DNA of 64,000 nt, taken from Kitasatospora cinereorecta. Lineage in GTDB: Bacteria > Actinomycetota > Actinomycetes > Streptomycetales > Streptomycetaceae. Every line of letters begins with the position of its first letter. Position 1 is the first letter of the stretch. The translations under genes were made by a program, and so were the position numbers. Location: the NCBI RefSeq assembly GCF_024172095.1, contig NZ_JAMZDX010000004.1, forward strand, positions 930,001-994,000. Reading direction: 5' to 3'. The notes below the pieces were generated by a model. The model searched no databases. It worked only from the letters and a program-made list of their open reading frames with translations, and had not been told where the DNA came from. Below, piece by piece: positions 1 to 8,028 of the stretch.

Positions 1-697
1 CCGCCACGGTGGGCTTGTCGCCGAGCAGGGCGGGTACGTCCCGGGCGAGTCGGTCCAGCAGCGGGCGGGCGGCGCGGATCTGTCCCGGCATCACGGCGAG
101 TCCGCGCCGGGCTTCGGCGGTGGGCTGCACCCCGCGGTAGTGGTCGGCCTCGGCGGCGGTGAGGTTGCGCCCCAGCTCGGCGAGCAGGACGCGCTCGACG
201 AGGAAGTTCCGTTCGACGATGCGGCGCTGCATCGGCCGGCTGCTCATGACGGCGCTGAACGCCCGGTTGGCCATCGCGTCGATCGGCCAGAACGCCGTGT
301 TCCCCAGCACGATCCCCCTCACCCGGTCCGCACGCGAGGTGACCGCTCCCAGGCCGACGGGTCCGCCCCAGTCGTGTCCCATCACCACGAAGCCATCGAG
401 CTGCAGGTGATCGATCAACTCGCCGACGACCGCGGTGTGCTCGGCGACCGTGTAGCCGAAGCCCGCAGGCCGTTCGGACAGTCCGAAGCCCAGGCAGTCG
501 ACGGCGACACACCGGTACCGGTCGCGCAGGTCCTGCACGATGCGGCGGTACAGGAAACTCCACGCCGGAGCGCCGTGGCAGAACAGGATCGCCGGTCCGG
601 TCCCCTCGTCGATGTAGTGGACCCTGCCCGCGGACGACTCGAACCACCGCGACTCGAACGGGTACAGCTCCCTGTCGGGAACGAAATCGACCATCAT
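1..697 (-). CDS. alpha/beta hydrolase, haloalkane dehalogenase-like (C-terminus outside window)
   Basis: Read on the minus strand the protein starts MMVDFVPDRELYPFES and runs off the left edge after about 232 residues. An oxyanion-hole motif (HGAPAWSFLYR) lies near residue 41 and a nucleophile elbow GHDWGG near residue 108. The Asp-Trp pair is typical of haloalkane dehalogenases, which cut carbon-halogen bonds through an Asp ester with Trp holding the halide; epoxide hydrolases share the HDWG motif. A purine-rich AGGGAGGG box lies just before the double ATG; the start could be 697 or 694. The catalytic His and acid lie outside the window, so dehalogenase versus epoxide hydrolase cannot be settled. 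It stands divergent from the DinB gene at 906. Confidence 0.85.
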   Translation of the reverse strand, partial: MMVDFVPDRELYPFESRWFESSAGRVHYIDEGTGPAILFCHGAPAWSFLYRRIVQDLRDRYRCVAVDCLGFGLSERPAGFGYTVAEHTAVVGELIDHLQLDGFVVMGHDWGGPVGLGAVTSRADRVRGIVLGNTAFWPIDAMANRAFSAVMSSRPMQRRIVERNFLVERVLLAELGRNLTAAEADHYRGVQPTAEARRGLAVMPGQIRAARPLLDRLARDVPALLGDKPTVA

Positions 698-905
698 CGG
701 GCCCCCTCCCTCGAATGCCGGTCTCCATGGTGTCCCCGTCCCGGCAGGCGCGGCAACGAGTCTGATGTCACGTCGGAAGCCGGGTTCGACCGGCACGAGC
801 GGGCGGAGCGTCTCGGCGCGATCGGACGGTGTACGTCGGCCGGGAGCGCGCAGTAGAGTCCGCCTGAAACTTGCTGCAAGTTCTTGCACGCCGAGAGGTC
901 CAGCC

Positions 906-1502
906 ATGCCCGGATTCGCCCCGCCCGTCGCCGATGAGCGTTCGGCGCTCACCGCCTACCTCGCCCACCAGCGGCGCGCGCTGCAGGTGACCGCGCACGG
1001 GCTGACCGATGCGCAGGCCCGACTGACGCCCTCCGCCGGCGAGTTGAGCATCGGCGGGCTGATCAAGCACGCCGCGCGGTGCGAGACCTTCTGGACCGGC
1101 CTGGTGCTCCAGGAGCAGCGTGGGCCGCAGCGGCAGGCGGACGAGTCGGACGCGGACGAGTTCCGGCTCGGCCCGGACGAGACGCTGGCCGAGGTGCTGG
1201 CCGCGTACGCCGAGGCGGCCGCGCGGACGGACGCGGTGATCGCCGGTATTCCGGACCTGGGGCAGGCCGTTCCGGTGCCGCAGGGTCTTCCGTGGTTTCC
1301 CGCGGAGGTCGGGGCGTGGTCGGTCCGCTGGGTCCTGCTGCATCTGATCGAGGAGACGGCCCGGCACGGCGGCCACGCCGACGTCATCCGCGAGAGCGTG
1401 GACGGCGCGACCCTCTATCCGTTGCTCGCCGCGGCCGAGGCGTGGCCCGACCCGTGGTTCCGGCCGTGGGAACCGGCGTCCGCGAGTGCGGCGGGGCGGT
1501 AG
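906..1502 (+). CDS. DinB/DUF664 family protein
   Basis: 198 residues from ATG 906, preceded by GAGAGG. The start MPGFAPPVADERSALTAYL and the stretch around residue 43 (SIGGLIKHAARCETFW) are typical of the DUF664/DinB_2 four-helix fold. The family usually places three His around a metal and several members use mycothiol as thiol cofactor in actinomycetes. Visible His residues are at LIKH, LLHLIEE and HGGHADVIRE, in the positions expected for the helical bundle. The substrate is unknown. Longer in-frame upstream reading exists but lacks a ribosome site and is not family-like. No operon partner is obvious. Confidence 0.85.
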   Translation: MPGFAPPVADERSALTAYLAHQRRALQVTAHGLTDAQARLTPSAGELSIGGLIKHAARCETFWTGLVLQEQRGPQRQADESDADEFRLGPDETLAEVLAAYAEAAARTDAVIAGIPDLGQAVPVPQGLPWFPAEVGAWSVRWVLLHLIEETARHGGHADVIRESVDGATLYPLLAAAEAWPDPWFRPWEPASASAAGR

Positions 1503-1597
1503 CCACAGCCCCCGGCTGACGGGGGGTCGGCCCGGGCGCCGGGCGGGGCCGGTGCTCGCGTGCTGAGACGCGGCTCCTGCGGCCGCGCCCGCTGATC

Positions 1598-1603
1598 TAC
1601 GCT
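1598..1603 (+). promoter_or_regulatory. putative -10 box TACGCT (leaderless start of 1611 gene)
   Basis: TACGCT fits the TANNNT pattern and ends seven bases before the ATG at 1611, with no Shine-Dalgarno in between. This spacing predicts transcription starting at or next to the A of the start codon. Inference from spacing only; no good -35 is visible. Confidence 0.35.
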
Positions 1604-1610
1604 CCCGGGC

Positions 1611-1913
1611 ATGTCACAGCCGATACGCCTGCACATCCTGATCACCACCCTGCCGGGCCGCGGCCGGGAGCAGGTGGACGCCTTCGAGCGGCTCGCGCCG
1701 CTCGTGCGGGCCGAGGACGGGTGCCTGCAGTACGACCTGCACCGGGTGGTGGGCGATCCGGACCGGTTCGTCCTCGTCGAGCGCTGGGCGTCGCGGGCGG
1801 CGTTGGCCGCTCACGACGTCACGGCGCACATGGTCGCCGCCGATGCCGCCAACCGGGCGTTCAGGGCGGGGCCGGCGCAGGTGGTCGAGCTCGGCGCCGA
1901 GCCGTTGGCGTGA
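1611..1913 (+). CDS. antibiotic biosynthesis monooxygenase (ABM) / YgiN-like protein
   Basis: 100 residues, the usual size of the dimeric ferredoxin-like ABM fold. The sequence opens MSQPIRLHILITTLPGRGRE, contains the family signature EDGCLQYDLHR near residue 37 and FVLVERWAS near residue 52, and ends in the expected helix (HMVAADAANRAF). Members are cofactor-free monooxygenases acting on quinols or polyketides, or simple stress proteins. No biosynthetic genes adjoin it, so a housekeeping quinol monooxygenase role is more likely than antibiotic synthesis. The start is probably leaderless (TACGCT seven bases upstream). Confidence 0.85.
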   Translation: MSQPIRLHILITTLPGRGREQVDAFERLAPLVRAEDGCLQYDLHRVVGDPDRFVLVERWASRAALAAHDVTAHMVAADAANRAFRAGPAQVVELGAEPLA

Positions 1914-1933
1914 ACCGCCACGGCGCTCCCGGT

Positions 1934-1983
1934 GGTACCGCGGTACTACGCACCGGTCGGTGATCATCCCGGGGTACCGCGGT
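1934..1983. promoter_or_regulatory. paired GGTACCGCGGT repeats upstream of ABC operon
   Basis: GGTACCGCGGTA at 1934-1945 and GGTACCGCGGT at 1973-1983 are direct copies 39 bp apart. The core GTACCGCGGTAC is itself a perfect 12-bp palindrome in the first copy. They lie 77-126 bp before the ABC ATPase start and just upstream of a -10 like TAGCGT. This is the position of an operator; the NarL-type regulator encoded downstream is the natural candidate, by inference. Confidence 0.45.
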
Positions 1984-2001
1984 CCGGGCGGCCCGCGGAT
2001 C

Positions 2002-2007
2002 TAGCGT
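2002..2007 (+). promoter_or_regulatory. putative -10 box TAGCGT for the ABC operon
   Basis: TAGCGT in the context ATCTAGCGTTC resembles Streptomyces TAGNNT -10 boxes and sits just 3' of the GGTACCGCGGT repeats. It predicts a leader of about 45 bases before ATG 2060. No convincing -35 hexamer, which would suit an activator-dependent promoter. Confidence 0.4.
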
Positions 2008-2059
2008 TCTCGGTGAGGCGGTCGGTACGGTCCGGCCCCCGTGGACGTAGGGGTGACCG

Positions 2060-3025
2060 ATGATCGAGGCACACCGGCTGACGAAGCGGTACGGGGAGAA
2101 GACGGCGGTCGACGGGTTGGACTTCACCGTCCGGCCGGGCACGGTGACGGGCTTCCTCGGGCCGAACGGCGCGGGCAAGTCGACCACGATGCGGATGATC
2201 GTCGGCCTGGACGCGCCGACCAGCGGGTCGGTGCGGGTGAACGGCCGCCGGTACGCCGAGCACCGTGCGCCGCTGCAGGAGGTCGGCGCGCTGCTGGAGG
2301 CGAAGTCGATCCACCCGGGGCGGTCGGCGTTCAACCACCTGATGGCGCTGGCCCACACCCACGGCATTCCGCGCAGCCGGGTGGAGGAGGTCATCGGTCT
2401 CACGGGTCTGCAGTCGGTCGCCGGGAAGCGGGCGGGGGCGTTCTCGCTCGGCATGGGCCAGCGACTCGGGATCGCGGCCGCGCTGCTGGGCGATCCGGCG
2501 ACGGTGATGCTGGACGAGCCGGTGAACGGTCTCGATCCGGAGGGCGTGCTGTGGATCCGCAACCTCCTGACCGGCCTGGCCGAGGAGGGCCGTACCGTCT
2601 TCGTCTCCTCGCACCTGATGAGCGAGGTCGCGCTGGTCGCGGACCACCTGATCGTGGTCGGACGCGGCCGCCTGCTCGCCGACACCACCGTGCAGGACCT
2701 GGTCCGGCAGGCGGGCGGCGACGCGGTGCACGTGGCGACGGCCGATCCGGCCCGGCTGCGCGAGGTCCTGGCCGGCCCCGGGGTGGAGATCACCGGCCGG
2801 GCGGGCGCCGAGGAGCTGCTCGTGACGGGTCTGACGGCGCGCGAGATCGGCCTGAAGGCGGCGGAGCACTCGATCGCCCTGTTCGAGCTGTCCACCCGGA
2901 CGGTCTCCCTGGAGGAGGCGTTCATGGACCTCACCCGCGACGCCGTGGAGTACCACGGCACCACCACCGGCACCACCGGAACCCCCACCACCACCGGCAT
3001 CGAGACCTCGAGGAGCGCGGCATGA
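2060..3025 (+). CDS. ABC transporter ATP-binding protein
   Basis: 321 residues. Walker A is GPNGAGKST (about residue 35), the signature is the divergent FSLGMGQRLGIA (about 130), Walker B is ATVMLDEP (about 150) and the switch His is in FVSSHLMSEV. This is a DrrA/NatA-type exporter ATPase that powers the permease encoded next. The C-terminal tail is Thr-rich (YHGTTTGTTGTPTTTG), which looks disordered. The stop overlaps the permease ATG by four bases (ATGA), so translation is coupled. A two-component system follows in the same direction, an arrangement common for antibiotic- or membrane-stress-responsive exporters. Confidence 0.93.
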   Translation: MIEAHRLTKRYGEKTAVDGLDFTVRPGTVTGFLGPNGAGKSTTMRMIVGLDAPTSGSVRVNGRRYAEHRAPLQEVGALLEAKSIHPGRSAFNHLMALAHTHGIPRSRVEEVIGLTGLQSVAGKRAGAFSLGMGQRLGIAAALLGDPATVMLDEPVNGLDPEGVLWIRNLLTGLAEEGRTVFVSSHLMSEVALVADHLIVVGRGRLLADTTVQDLVRQAGGDAVHVATADPARLREVLAGPGVEITGRAGAEELLVTGLTAREIGLKAAEHSIALFELSTRTVSLEEAFMDLTRDAVEYHGTTTGTTGTPTTTGIETSRSAA

Positions 3026-3870
3026 GCACCATCGCACCGAGCCAGACCCCGGCGCCCGCCGCCGAGCGGCCCGCCCGTCCCGCCTACCGGGTGACCGGAG
3101 CGCGCGTGCTGCGCGCGGAGTGGGCGAAGATGTGGTCGCTGCGCTCCACCTGGATCACCCTCGGCCTGGGGCTGCTGTTCCTGATCGCGTTCGGTCTGAT
3201 CGCCGCGTACCAGTTCAAGTCGCGGATCACCTCCGGCCGCCACATGGACCGCGACTTCGCGGACGCGACCGCGCTCAGCCTGTCGCTGTTCGGCACCAAC
3301 TTCGCGCAGCTGGCGCTCGGGGTGCTCGGCGTGCTGGTCGCCGCCGGCGAGTACTCGACCGGCATGATCCGCTCCACGCTGGCCGCCGTGCCGCGCCGCC
3401 TGCCGGTCCTGTGGTCCAAGGCGGCGGTGTTCGGCGCGGTGGCGCTGGTGGTCGGTACGGCCGGGGTGTTCGTCGCGTTCCTCGCGGACAGCGGCATCGT
3501 CGCGAGCACCCGCGCCGCGATGACCCTGTCCGACGCCGGTGTGGTGCGCAGCCTGCTGGGCGCGGGTCTGTACCTCGGCCTGGTCGGGGTGACGGGTGTC
3601 GCGCTGGGTGCGCTGCTGCGGTCGGTGGCGGGTGGCATCTCGGTGCTGGTGGCGTCGCTGATGCTGGTTCCGGGTCTGGTGTCGCTGCTGCCGAGCTCGT
3701 GGCAGGACCACATCAGCCCGTACCTGCCGAGCCACGCCGGTGAGGCGATGTTCGCCCTGCACCACGACACGACGACGCTGTCGCCGACGGCCGGTCTGCT
3801 GGTGTTCCTGCTGTGGACGGCTGCGGCGCTGGCCGGGGCGGCCGTGCGGCTGGTGCGCACCGACGCCTGA
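3022..3870 (+). CDS. ABC-2 type transporter permease
   Basis: 282 residues from the ATG that overlaps the ATPase stop. After a short cytosolic lead (to about residue 40) there are six hydrophobic segments, starting with WITLGLGLLFLIAFGLIAA, with the usual ABC-2 layout of a long first loop (GTNFAQLALGVLGVLVAAGE) and a final TAGLLVFLLWTAAALAG helix. It forms the membrane half of the exporter with the ATPase before it. Substrate unknown. A strong hairpin follows at 3889, so the pair can be its own transcription unit. Confidence 0.92.
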   Translation: MSTIAPSQTPAPAAERPARPAYRVTGARVLRAEWAKMWSLRSTWITLGLGLLFLIAFGLIAAYQFKSRITSGRHMDRDFADATALSLSLFGTNFAQLALGVLGVLVAAGEYSTGMIRSTLAAVPRRLPVLWSKAAVFGAVALVVGTAGVFVAFLADSGIVASTRAAMTLSDAGVVRSLLGAGLYLGLVGVTGVALGALLRSVAGGISVLVASLMLVPGLVSLLPSSWQDHISPYLPSHAGEAMFALHHDTTTLSPTAGLLVFLLWTAAALAGAAVRLVRTDA

Positions 3871-3888
3871 GAGACTGCGAGCCTGCCT

Positions 3889-3935
3889 GTCGCGGCGCCC
3901 GACCCGACCGATCCGGTCCGGTCCGGCGCCGCGAC
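3889..3935 (+). terminator. nested hairpin after ABC operon
   Basis: GTCGCGGCGCC at 3889-3899 pairs perfectly with GGCGCCGCGAC at 3925-3935; inside the loop GACCG pairs with CGGTC. Nineteen bases after the permease stop. There is no T-tract, as is usual for high-GC terminators. Confidence 0.7.
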
Positions 3936-3945
3936 GACGCAGTTC

Positions 3946-3976
3946 CCCGCCGGGCTACCCGCCGGGCTACCCGCCG
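3946..3976. repeat. 12-bp tandem repeat CCCGCCGGGCTA, 2.6 copies
   Basis: CCCGCCGGGCTA occurs at 3946-3957 and 3958-3969 and partially at 3970-3976, between the terminator and the kinase start. Possibly a simple slippage repeat; it would sit in the promoter spacer of the kinase gene, so copy number might matter. Confidence 0.6.
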
Positions 3977-4006
3977 ACCCTCCCGCAGGATGGACAGGTG
4001 AGATCC

Positions 4007-5347
4007 ATGAACCACGAGGCGACCACCTCCCCCGCCGCGTCCGAGGCGGTGGGCGGCGACCTGCTGTCGGGGCATCCGCTCGTCGTCCGGCTCGCCCGCG
4101 CCGGTCGGCGCCTGCGGCGGCTGGACCGCGACCACCCGTGGATCCTGGACGCCGCGGTGGTGACCGTGGTGTTCCTGGTGTTCTGCGTCCCCGACCTCCT
4201 GCACGGCATCGGCATCGTCGGCGGCGACCACGACGGGGGCCAGCACGAGCACCGGATCGCCTTCACCCACCTCCCCGTCCCGGCCATGCTGGCCCTGCAG
4301 GTGGGCCTGCTGACACCGCTGCTGTGGCGGCGGCGCCGGCCGACGGCCGCGTTCGGCGCGGTGATGGCGGTGTTCGTGCTGCAGTGGGCGATCGGTGCGG
4401 CGCTGCGCGCGGACGTGGCGCTGCTGGTGGCCCTGTACAGCCTGGCGCTGCACGGGCGGCTGCGGCATCTGGCGTGGGCGTGCGCCGCCGTGGTGGGCGG
4501 CATGGCGGTGGTGGCGGTACGGGTGTCGGTCGCCGTGTCGGTGTGGGACGGGCTGTTCTTCCTCTGCGCCGCGGCGACGGCCGCGGCCGCGCTCGGGATC
4601 GCGGTACGGATCCGGCGGGCGCAGCTGGCGGGCCTGCGGGAGCGTGCGGCCAGGCTGGAGATCGAGCGCGACCAGCGCAGTCGGCTGGCGGCGGCGACCG
4701 AGCGGACCCGGGTGGCCCGGGAGATGCACGACATCATCGGCCACAACCTGTCGGTGATCATCACCCTGGCGGACGGCGGCGCGTATGCGGCGCAGGCGGC
4801 GCCGGAGCGCGGCCGGGAGGCACTGGAGCTGATCGGCGACGCGGGCCGGCAGGCGCTCGGGGAGCTGCGGCGGATGCTCGGGGTGCTGCGGGAGCGCGAG
4901 GACGGCGGCGGCCCGGAGCTGGCCCCGCAGCCGGGCATCGCCGACCTGGACGGGCTGTGCGCCCGGATCCAGGCGGCCGGACCGCAGGTCGCCTACCGGT
5001 CGGAGGGCGAGGTGGACGGGCTGGACCGCGGGGTGCAGCTGATGGCGTACCGGATCGTGCAGGAGGCGCTGACCAACTCGCTGAAGCACGCCGGGCCGCG
5101 GACCAGGGCGCACGTCACGGTCGCGGCCGGGGACGGCCGGCTGCGGGTGCGGGTCGACGACAGCGGTCCGCCGGGGGCGGCCGCGGCGCGCCCGGCCGGT
5201 GAGGGGCACGGAATCGCGGGGATGCGGGAGCGGGCGGCGCTGTACGGTGGCACGGTCGTGGCAGGGCCCGCAGTCGGAAGGGGATGGTCGGTCGTGGCCG
5301 ATCTCGATCTCTCGCCCGCCTTCGACGCCGCGGGCGGTCCGGCGTGA
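4007..5347 (+). CDS. sensor histidine kinase (DesK/NarX type, HisKA_3)
   Basis: 446 residues from ATG 4007 (GTG 3998 is an in-frame alternative; AGGTGAG precedes the ATG). The N-terminal half carries about five to six membrane helices (residues 45-210), then a HisKA_3 dimerisation domain with H-box REMHDIIGH (His near 240), and a HATPase_c domain with the N box QEALTNSLKHA and G box GHGIAGMRERAALYGG. There is no large extracytoplasmic domain, so sensing is probably intramembrane, as in kinases that watch lipids or exporter activity. The stop overlaps the regulator start (GTGA). It probably phosphorylates that regulator. Confidence 0.93.
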   Translation: MNHEATTSPAASEAVGGDLLSGHPLVVRLARAGRRLRRLDRDHPWILDAAVVTVVFLVFCVPDLLHGIGIVGGDHDGGQHEHRIAFTHLPVPAMLALQVGLLTPLLWRRRRPTAAFGAVMAVFVLQWAIGAALRADVALLVALYSLALHGRLRHLAWACAAVVGGMAVVAVRVSVAVSVWDGLFFLCAAATAAAALGIAVRIRRAQLAGLRERAARLEIERDQRSRLAAATERTRVAREMHDIIGHNLSVIITLADGGAYAAQAAPERGREALELIGDAGRQALGELRRMLGVLREREDGGGPELAPQPGIADLDGLCARIQAAGPQVAYRSEGEVDGLDRGVQLMAYRIVQEALTNSLKHAGPRTRAHVTVAAGDGRLRVRVDDSGPPGAAAARPAGEGHGIAGMRERAALYGGTVVAGPAVGRGWSVVADLDLSPAFDAAGGPA

Positions 5348-6015
5348 CGACCGTCCTGATCGTCGACGACCAGCCGCTGCAGCGCTACGGCTTCCGGATG
5401 CTGCTGGAGAGCCAGCCGGACACCACCGTGGTCGGCGAGGCCGGGCACGGCGCGGAGGCGGTGCGCCTCACCGCGGAGCTGCGGCCCGATGTGGTGCTGA
5501 TGGACATCCGGATGCCGGGCATGGACGGCATCGAGGCGACCCGGCTGATCATCGCGGCCGGCGGGCGCTCGCGGGTGCTCGTGCTGACCACGTTCGACCT
5601 GGACGAGTACGCGCATGCCGCGCTGCGCGCCGGGGCCAGCGGTTTCCTGCTGAAGGACGCCCGGCCGGAGGAACTGCTGTCGGGGATCCGGGCGGTGGCG
5701 GAGGGCGATGCGGTGGTGGCGCCCGCGGTGACCCGGCGGCTGCTCGACGCGTACGCCCACCGCCTGCCCGGGCACGCGCCGGCGGCCGCCGCGGATCCGC
5801 GGCTGGCGGCGCTGACGGAGCGCGAGCGGGAGGTGCTGGTCGCGGTCGGCCGGGGCTGGACCAATGGGGAGATCGCGCGGCGCCTGGTGCTGTCGGAGTC
5901 GACGGTGAAGACCCATGTCAGCCGGATACTGGCCAAGGTCGGGGCCCGGGACCGGGTGCAGGCCGTGATCTTCGCCTACGACCTGGGGCTGACCCGGCCC
6001 AATCCGCCCGGCTGA
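5344..6015 (+). CDS. NarL/LuxR-family response regulator
   Basis: 223 residues from GTG 5344, translationally coupled to the kinase. The receiver domain starts TTVLIVDDQPLQR, with phospho-acceptor Asp in VVLMDIRMPGMDG (near 55) and Lys in FLLKDA (near 105). The C-terminal GerE/LuxR helix-turn-helix is LTEREREVLVAVGRGWTNGEIARRL, recognition helix SESTVKTHVSRILAKV. It is expected to control the ABC exporter operon just upstream, possibly via the repeats at 1934-1983. The 3' end overlaps the convergent PAP2 gene by 40 bases. Confidence 0.94.
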   Translation: MTTVLIVDDQPLQRYGFRMLLESQPDTTVVGEAGHGAEAVRLTAELRPDVVLMDIRMPGMDGIEATRLIIAAGGRSRVLVLTTFDLDEYAHAALRAGASGFLLKDARPEELLSGIRAVAEGDAVVAPAVTRRLLDAYAHRLPGHAPAAAADPRLAALTEREREVLVAVGRGWTNGEIARRLVLSESTVKTHVSRILAKVGARDRVQAVIFAYDLGLTRPNPPG

Positions 6016-6686
6016 CCCGATCCCTCGGCCGGTGCCGCGGCGGTGTCCGGGCGCGGTACGACCCGGGTGGCGGCGGCCAGCCAGCCGGCGGCCAGCAGCC
6101 ACCCGCCGAGGACGTCCAGCGGCCAGTGCACCCCGAGGTAGACCCGGCTGAGGCCGATCACGACCGCGAAGCCGGCCGCGCCCGCCACCGCGGCCCGCGT
6201 CGCGGAGGGACGGACCCGGACGATCGCGAGGACCAGCAGGCCCGCGCAGACGGTGGCGGTGAAAGCGTGGCCGGAGGGGAAGGCGAAACCGGAGGCGGCG
6301 ACAGCCCGGTCCGCCAGCGGCGGCCGCGGCCGGCCGAAGGCGTGCATGAGACCCTGGCGCACGAGTTGGCCGGCGATCAGCCACACCAGGGGCGCCAGTA
6401 GCAGTGCTGCGGCCCGGCGGCGGGGCCGCGGGGCGGGCAGGGCCCGGAGGGCGAGGGCGCCGGCGGCCGCGGCCAGGAGGTAGGGGAAGACGCCGGTGCC
6501 GAGCGAGGTGACCGCGACGGCCACCGCACGGGCGGCGGGCGGCCGGTGGGCGGCGCACCAGTCGACGGCGGCCTGCTCGAAGCCGAACGGCGCCCAGCCG
6601 TTGGCGGCGATCAGCGCGGCGAGCACCGCGAACAGCGCCCACGCGGTGACGGCGACGGCGACCCACCTGCGCCCGGTCCCGATCAT
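5976..6686 (-). CDS. phosphatase PAP2 family protein
   Basis: 236 residues from the ATG at 6686 that overlaps the stop of the preceding PAP2 gene (ATGA). The acid-phosphatase motifs are KX6RP-like (LMHAFGRPRPP), PSGH (FAFPSGHAFTA) and SRX5H (LSRVYLGVHWPLDVLGG). This is a five- to six-helix membrane enzyme that dephosphorylates lipid pyrophosphates or phosphatidate. The first motif lacks the canonical Lys spacing (GLMHAFGRPRP). The gene is third in an operon with DedA and another PAP2 protein, pointing to undecaprenyl-phosphate or other lipid-carrier recycling (inference). Confidence 0.88.
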   Translation of the reverse strand: MIGTGRRWVAVAVTAWALFAVLAALIAANGWAPFGFEQAAVDWCAAHRPPAARAVAVAVTSLGTGVFPYLLAAAAGALALRALPAPRPRRRAAALLLAPLVWLIAGQLVRQGLMHAFGRPRPPLADRAVAASGFAFPSGHAFTATVCAGLLVLAIVRVRPSATRAAVAGAAGFAVVIGLSRVYLGVHWPLDVLGGWLLAAGWLAAATRVVPRPDTAAAPAEGSGQPGGLGRVSPRS

Positions 6687-7300
6687 GCGGCCAGCCATGC
6701 GCGCAGCGTACCGGAGCGGGCCCGGTCCACCAGGCCGTGGCCGTGTCCGGCGAGCAGCGCCAGCCCGTAGCCGGCCGCTGTCCCGACCAGCGCGCCGAGG
6801 ACGACGTCGTGCGGGTAGTGCACGCCGACCGCCACCCGGGAGACACCCATGGCCGCGGCGAGGAGCAGGGCGAGGAAGCCGATCCGGCGGTCGACCAGCC
6901 ACAGCGCGGCCGCGCCGGCGAACGCGATGACGGTGTGGTTGCTCGGCAGCGACCAGTCCCCCACCCCGGGGCAGGCCTCCAGGGTGGTCCCGGCGGGCAG
7001 GACCTGGCACGGGCGGGGTTCGCGCAGCACGCCCTTGAGCAGGGTGTCGGCCGCGAACGCCGCGATCACGCACAGCGGCGCGGCGAGCGCCCGGGCCATC
7101 GTCGCGTTGTCGGCATGGCGGGCCCGCCACCACGCGGCGAGCATCAGCACGGCCAGCAGTCCCAGCCCGTAGGCGGAGAACGCCGCGACCGCGTCCCGCG
7201 CCGCGGCGGGCAGGTGCTGGGCGAAGTGGTCGATGCGCAGGTACAGGCCGCCGTCGACGGGACGGCCGTCGAACGCCAGCAGGGTGCGGCCGGCCGTCAT
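6683..7300 (-). CDS. phosphatase PAP2 family protein (undecaprenyl-diphosphatase-like)
   Basis: 205 residues from ATG 7300, overlapping the DedA stop by four bases. All three motifs are present: KGVLREPRP, PSNHT (SLPSNHTVIAFAG) and SRVAVGVHYPHDV. The PSNHT variant with a short loop resembles BcrC-type undecaprenyl pyrophosphate phosphatases, which face outside and regenerate the lipid carrier for cell-wall synthesis. Two consecutive, non-identical PAP2 genes with a DedA transporter make a compact lipid-carrier module. The exact substrate is not shown by sequence. Confidence 0.88.
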   Translation of the reverse strand: MTAGRTLLAFDGRPVDGGLYLRIDHFAQHLPAAARDAVAAFSAYGLGLLAVLMLAAWWRARHADNATMARALAAPLCVIAAFAADTLLKGVLREPRPCQVLPAGTTLEACPGVGDWSLPSNHTVIAFAGAAALWLVDRRIGFLALLLAAAMGVSRVAVGVHYPHDVVLGALVGTAAGYGLALLAGHGHGLVDRARSGTLRAWLAA

Positions 7301-7944
7301 CGCGCCCTCGCCTGTCGGCGCGAGCGCACCAGCTCCAGCACCAGCGGCAGCAGCGAGACCGCGACGACCACGGCGACGATGGGCAGCAGGTAGTGGTCGA
7401 CGTTGGGGACGGAGGAGCCGAGGGCGTACCCGGCGAGGACCAGGCCGAAGGTCCACCCCAGGCCGCCGACGACCTGCCAGAGGGTGAAGGTGCGGGCGTC
7501 CACGCCGAGCGCGCCCGCCAGCGGGTTGAGCACGGTGCGCACCACCGGCACGAAGCGGGCGAGGACGACGGCCTTGCCGTGGCCGTACCGGTTCAGCAGC
7601 TCCTCGGCGCGGACCGCCCCTGCGTGCAGGTGTTTGCTGCGGGAGCGGGCCAGCAGCGCCGGCCCGCCGCGGCGGCCGATGAAGTAGCCGACCTGGGCGC
7701 CGGCGAGGGCGCCGACCGCCGCCGCGGCGAGGACCTGGGCGAGGTCGAGGTGGGGGCCGCTGTGGGCGCCGGTGGTGCACAGCAGGCCGGCGGTGAACAG
7801 CAGCGAGTCGCCGGGCAGGAAGAACCCGACCAGCAGCCCGGTCTCCGCGAAGAGCACCACGGCGATGCCCAGGGCGCCGAACGCGCCCAGCAGGGAGCCC
7901 GCGTCCAGCGGGTTGACAGCCATCAGGCTGGACGGGAGGTCCAT
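7297..7944 (-). CDS. DedA family (VTT domain) membrane protein
   Basis: 215 residues. The DedA signature is clear: LFAETGLLVGFFLPGDSLLF near residue 32, then GYFIGRRGG (about 95), FVPVVRTVLNPLAGALG (about 140) and GGLGWTFGLVLAGYALG. DedA/UptA proteins flip undecaprenyl phosphate or other phospholipids across the membrane and affect cationic-peptide tolerance. First gene of a three-gene operon with two PAP2 phosphatases, all overlapping by ATGA, which supports coupled dephosphorylation and recycling of a lipid carrier. An 11-bp-phased CTGACG pair lies 40-56 bp upstream. Confidence 0.92.
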   Translation of the reverse strand: MDLPSSLMAVNPLDAGSLLGAFGALGIAVVLFAETGLLVGFFLPGDSLLFTAGLLCTTGAHSGPHLDLAQVLAAAAVGALAGAQVGYFIGRRGGPALLARSRSKHLHAGAVRAEELLNRYGHGKAVVLARFVPVVRTVLNPLAGALGVDARTFTLWQVVGGLGWTFGLVLAGYALGSSVPNVDHYLLPIVAVVVAVSLLPLVLELVRSRRQARAR

Positions 7945-7983
7945 CGGTTGCGCCTTTCCTCGATAACCGGATGCGGAGGGATG

Positions 7984-8000
7984 CTGACGGGGTACTGACG
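7984..8000. promoter_or_regulatory. CTGACG-N5-CTGACG direct repeat upstream of DedA operon
   Basis: CTGACG at 7984-7989 and again at 7995-8000, exactly 11 bp apart, in the gap upstream of DedA. Direct hexamers one helical turn apart are the usual form of OmpR-family regulator sites. The similar CTGAAG-N5-CTGAAG before the two-component system at 9454 suggests a shared regulator (inference). Confidence 0.45.
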
Positions 8001-8028
8001 GATGCGGTCGGCCGGTTTCGGCCGGTGG

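Noticed and set aside
1861..3765. 634-residue minus-strand frame opposite the ABC genes
   Set aside because: Antisense shadow in high-GC DNA; no motif, and the plus strand holds complete ABC proteins.
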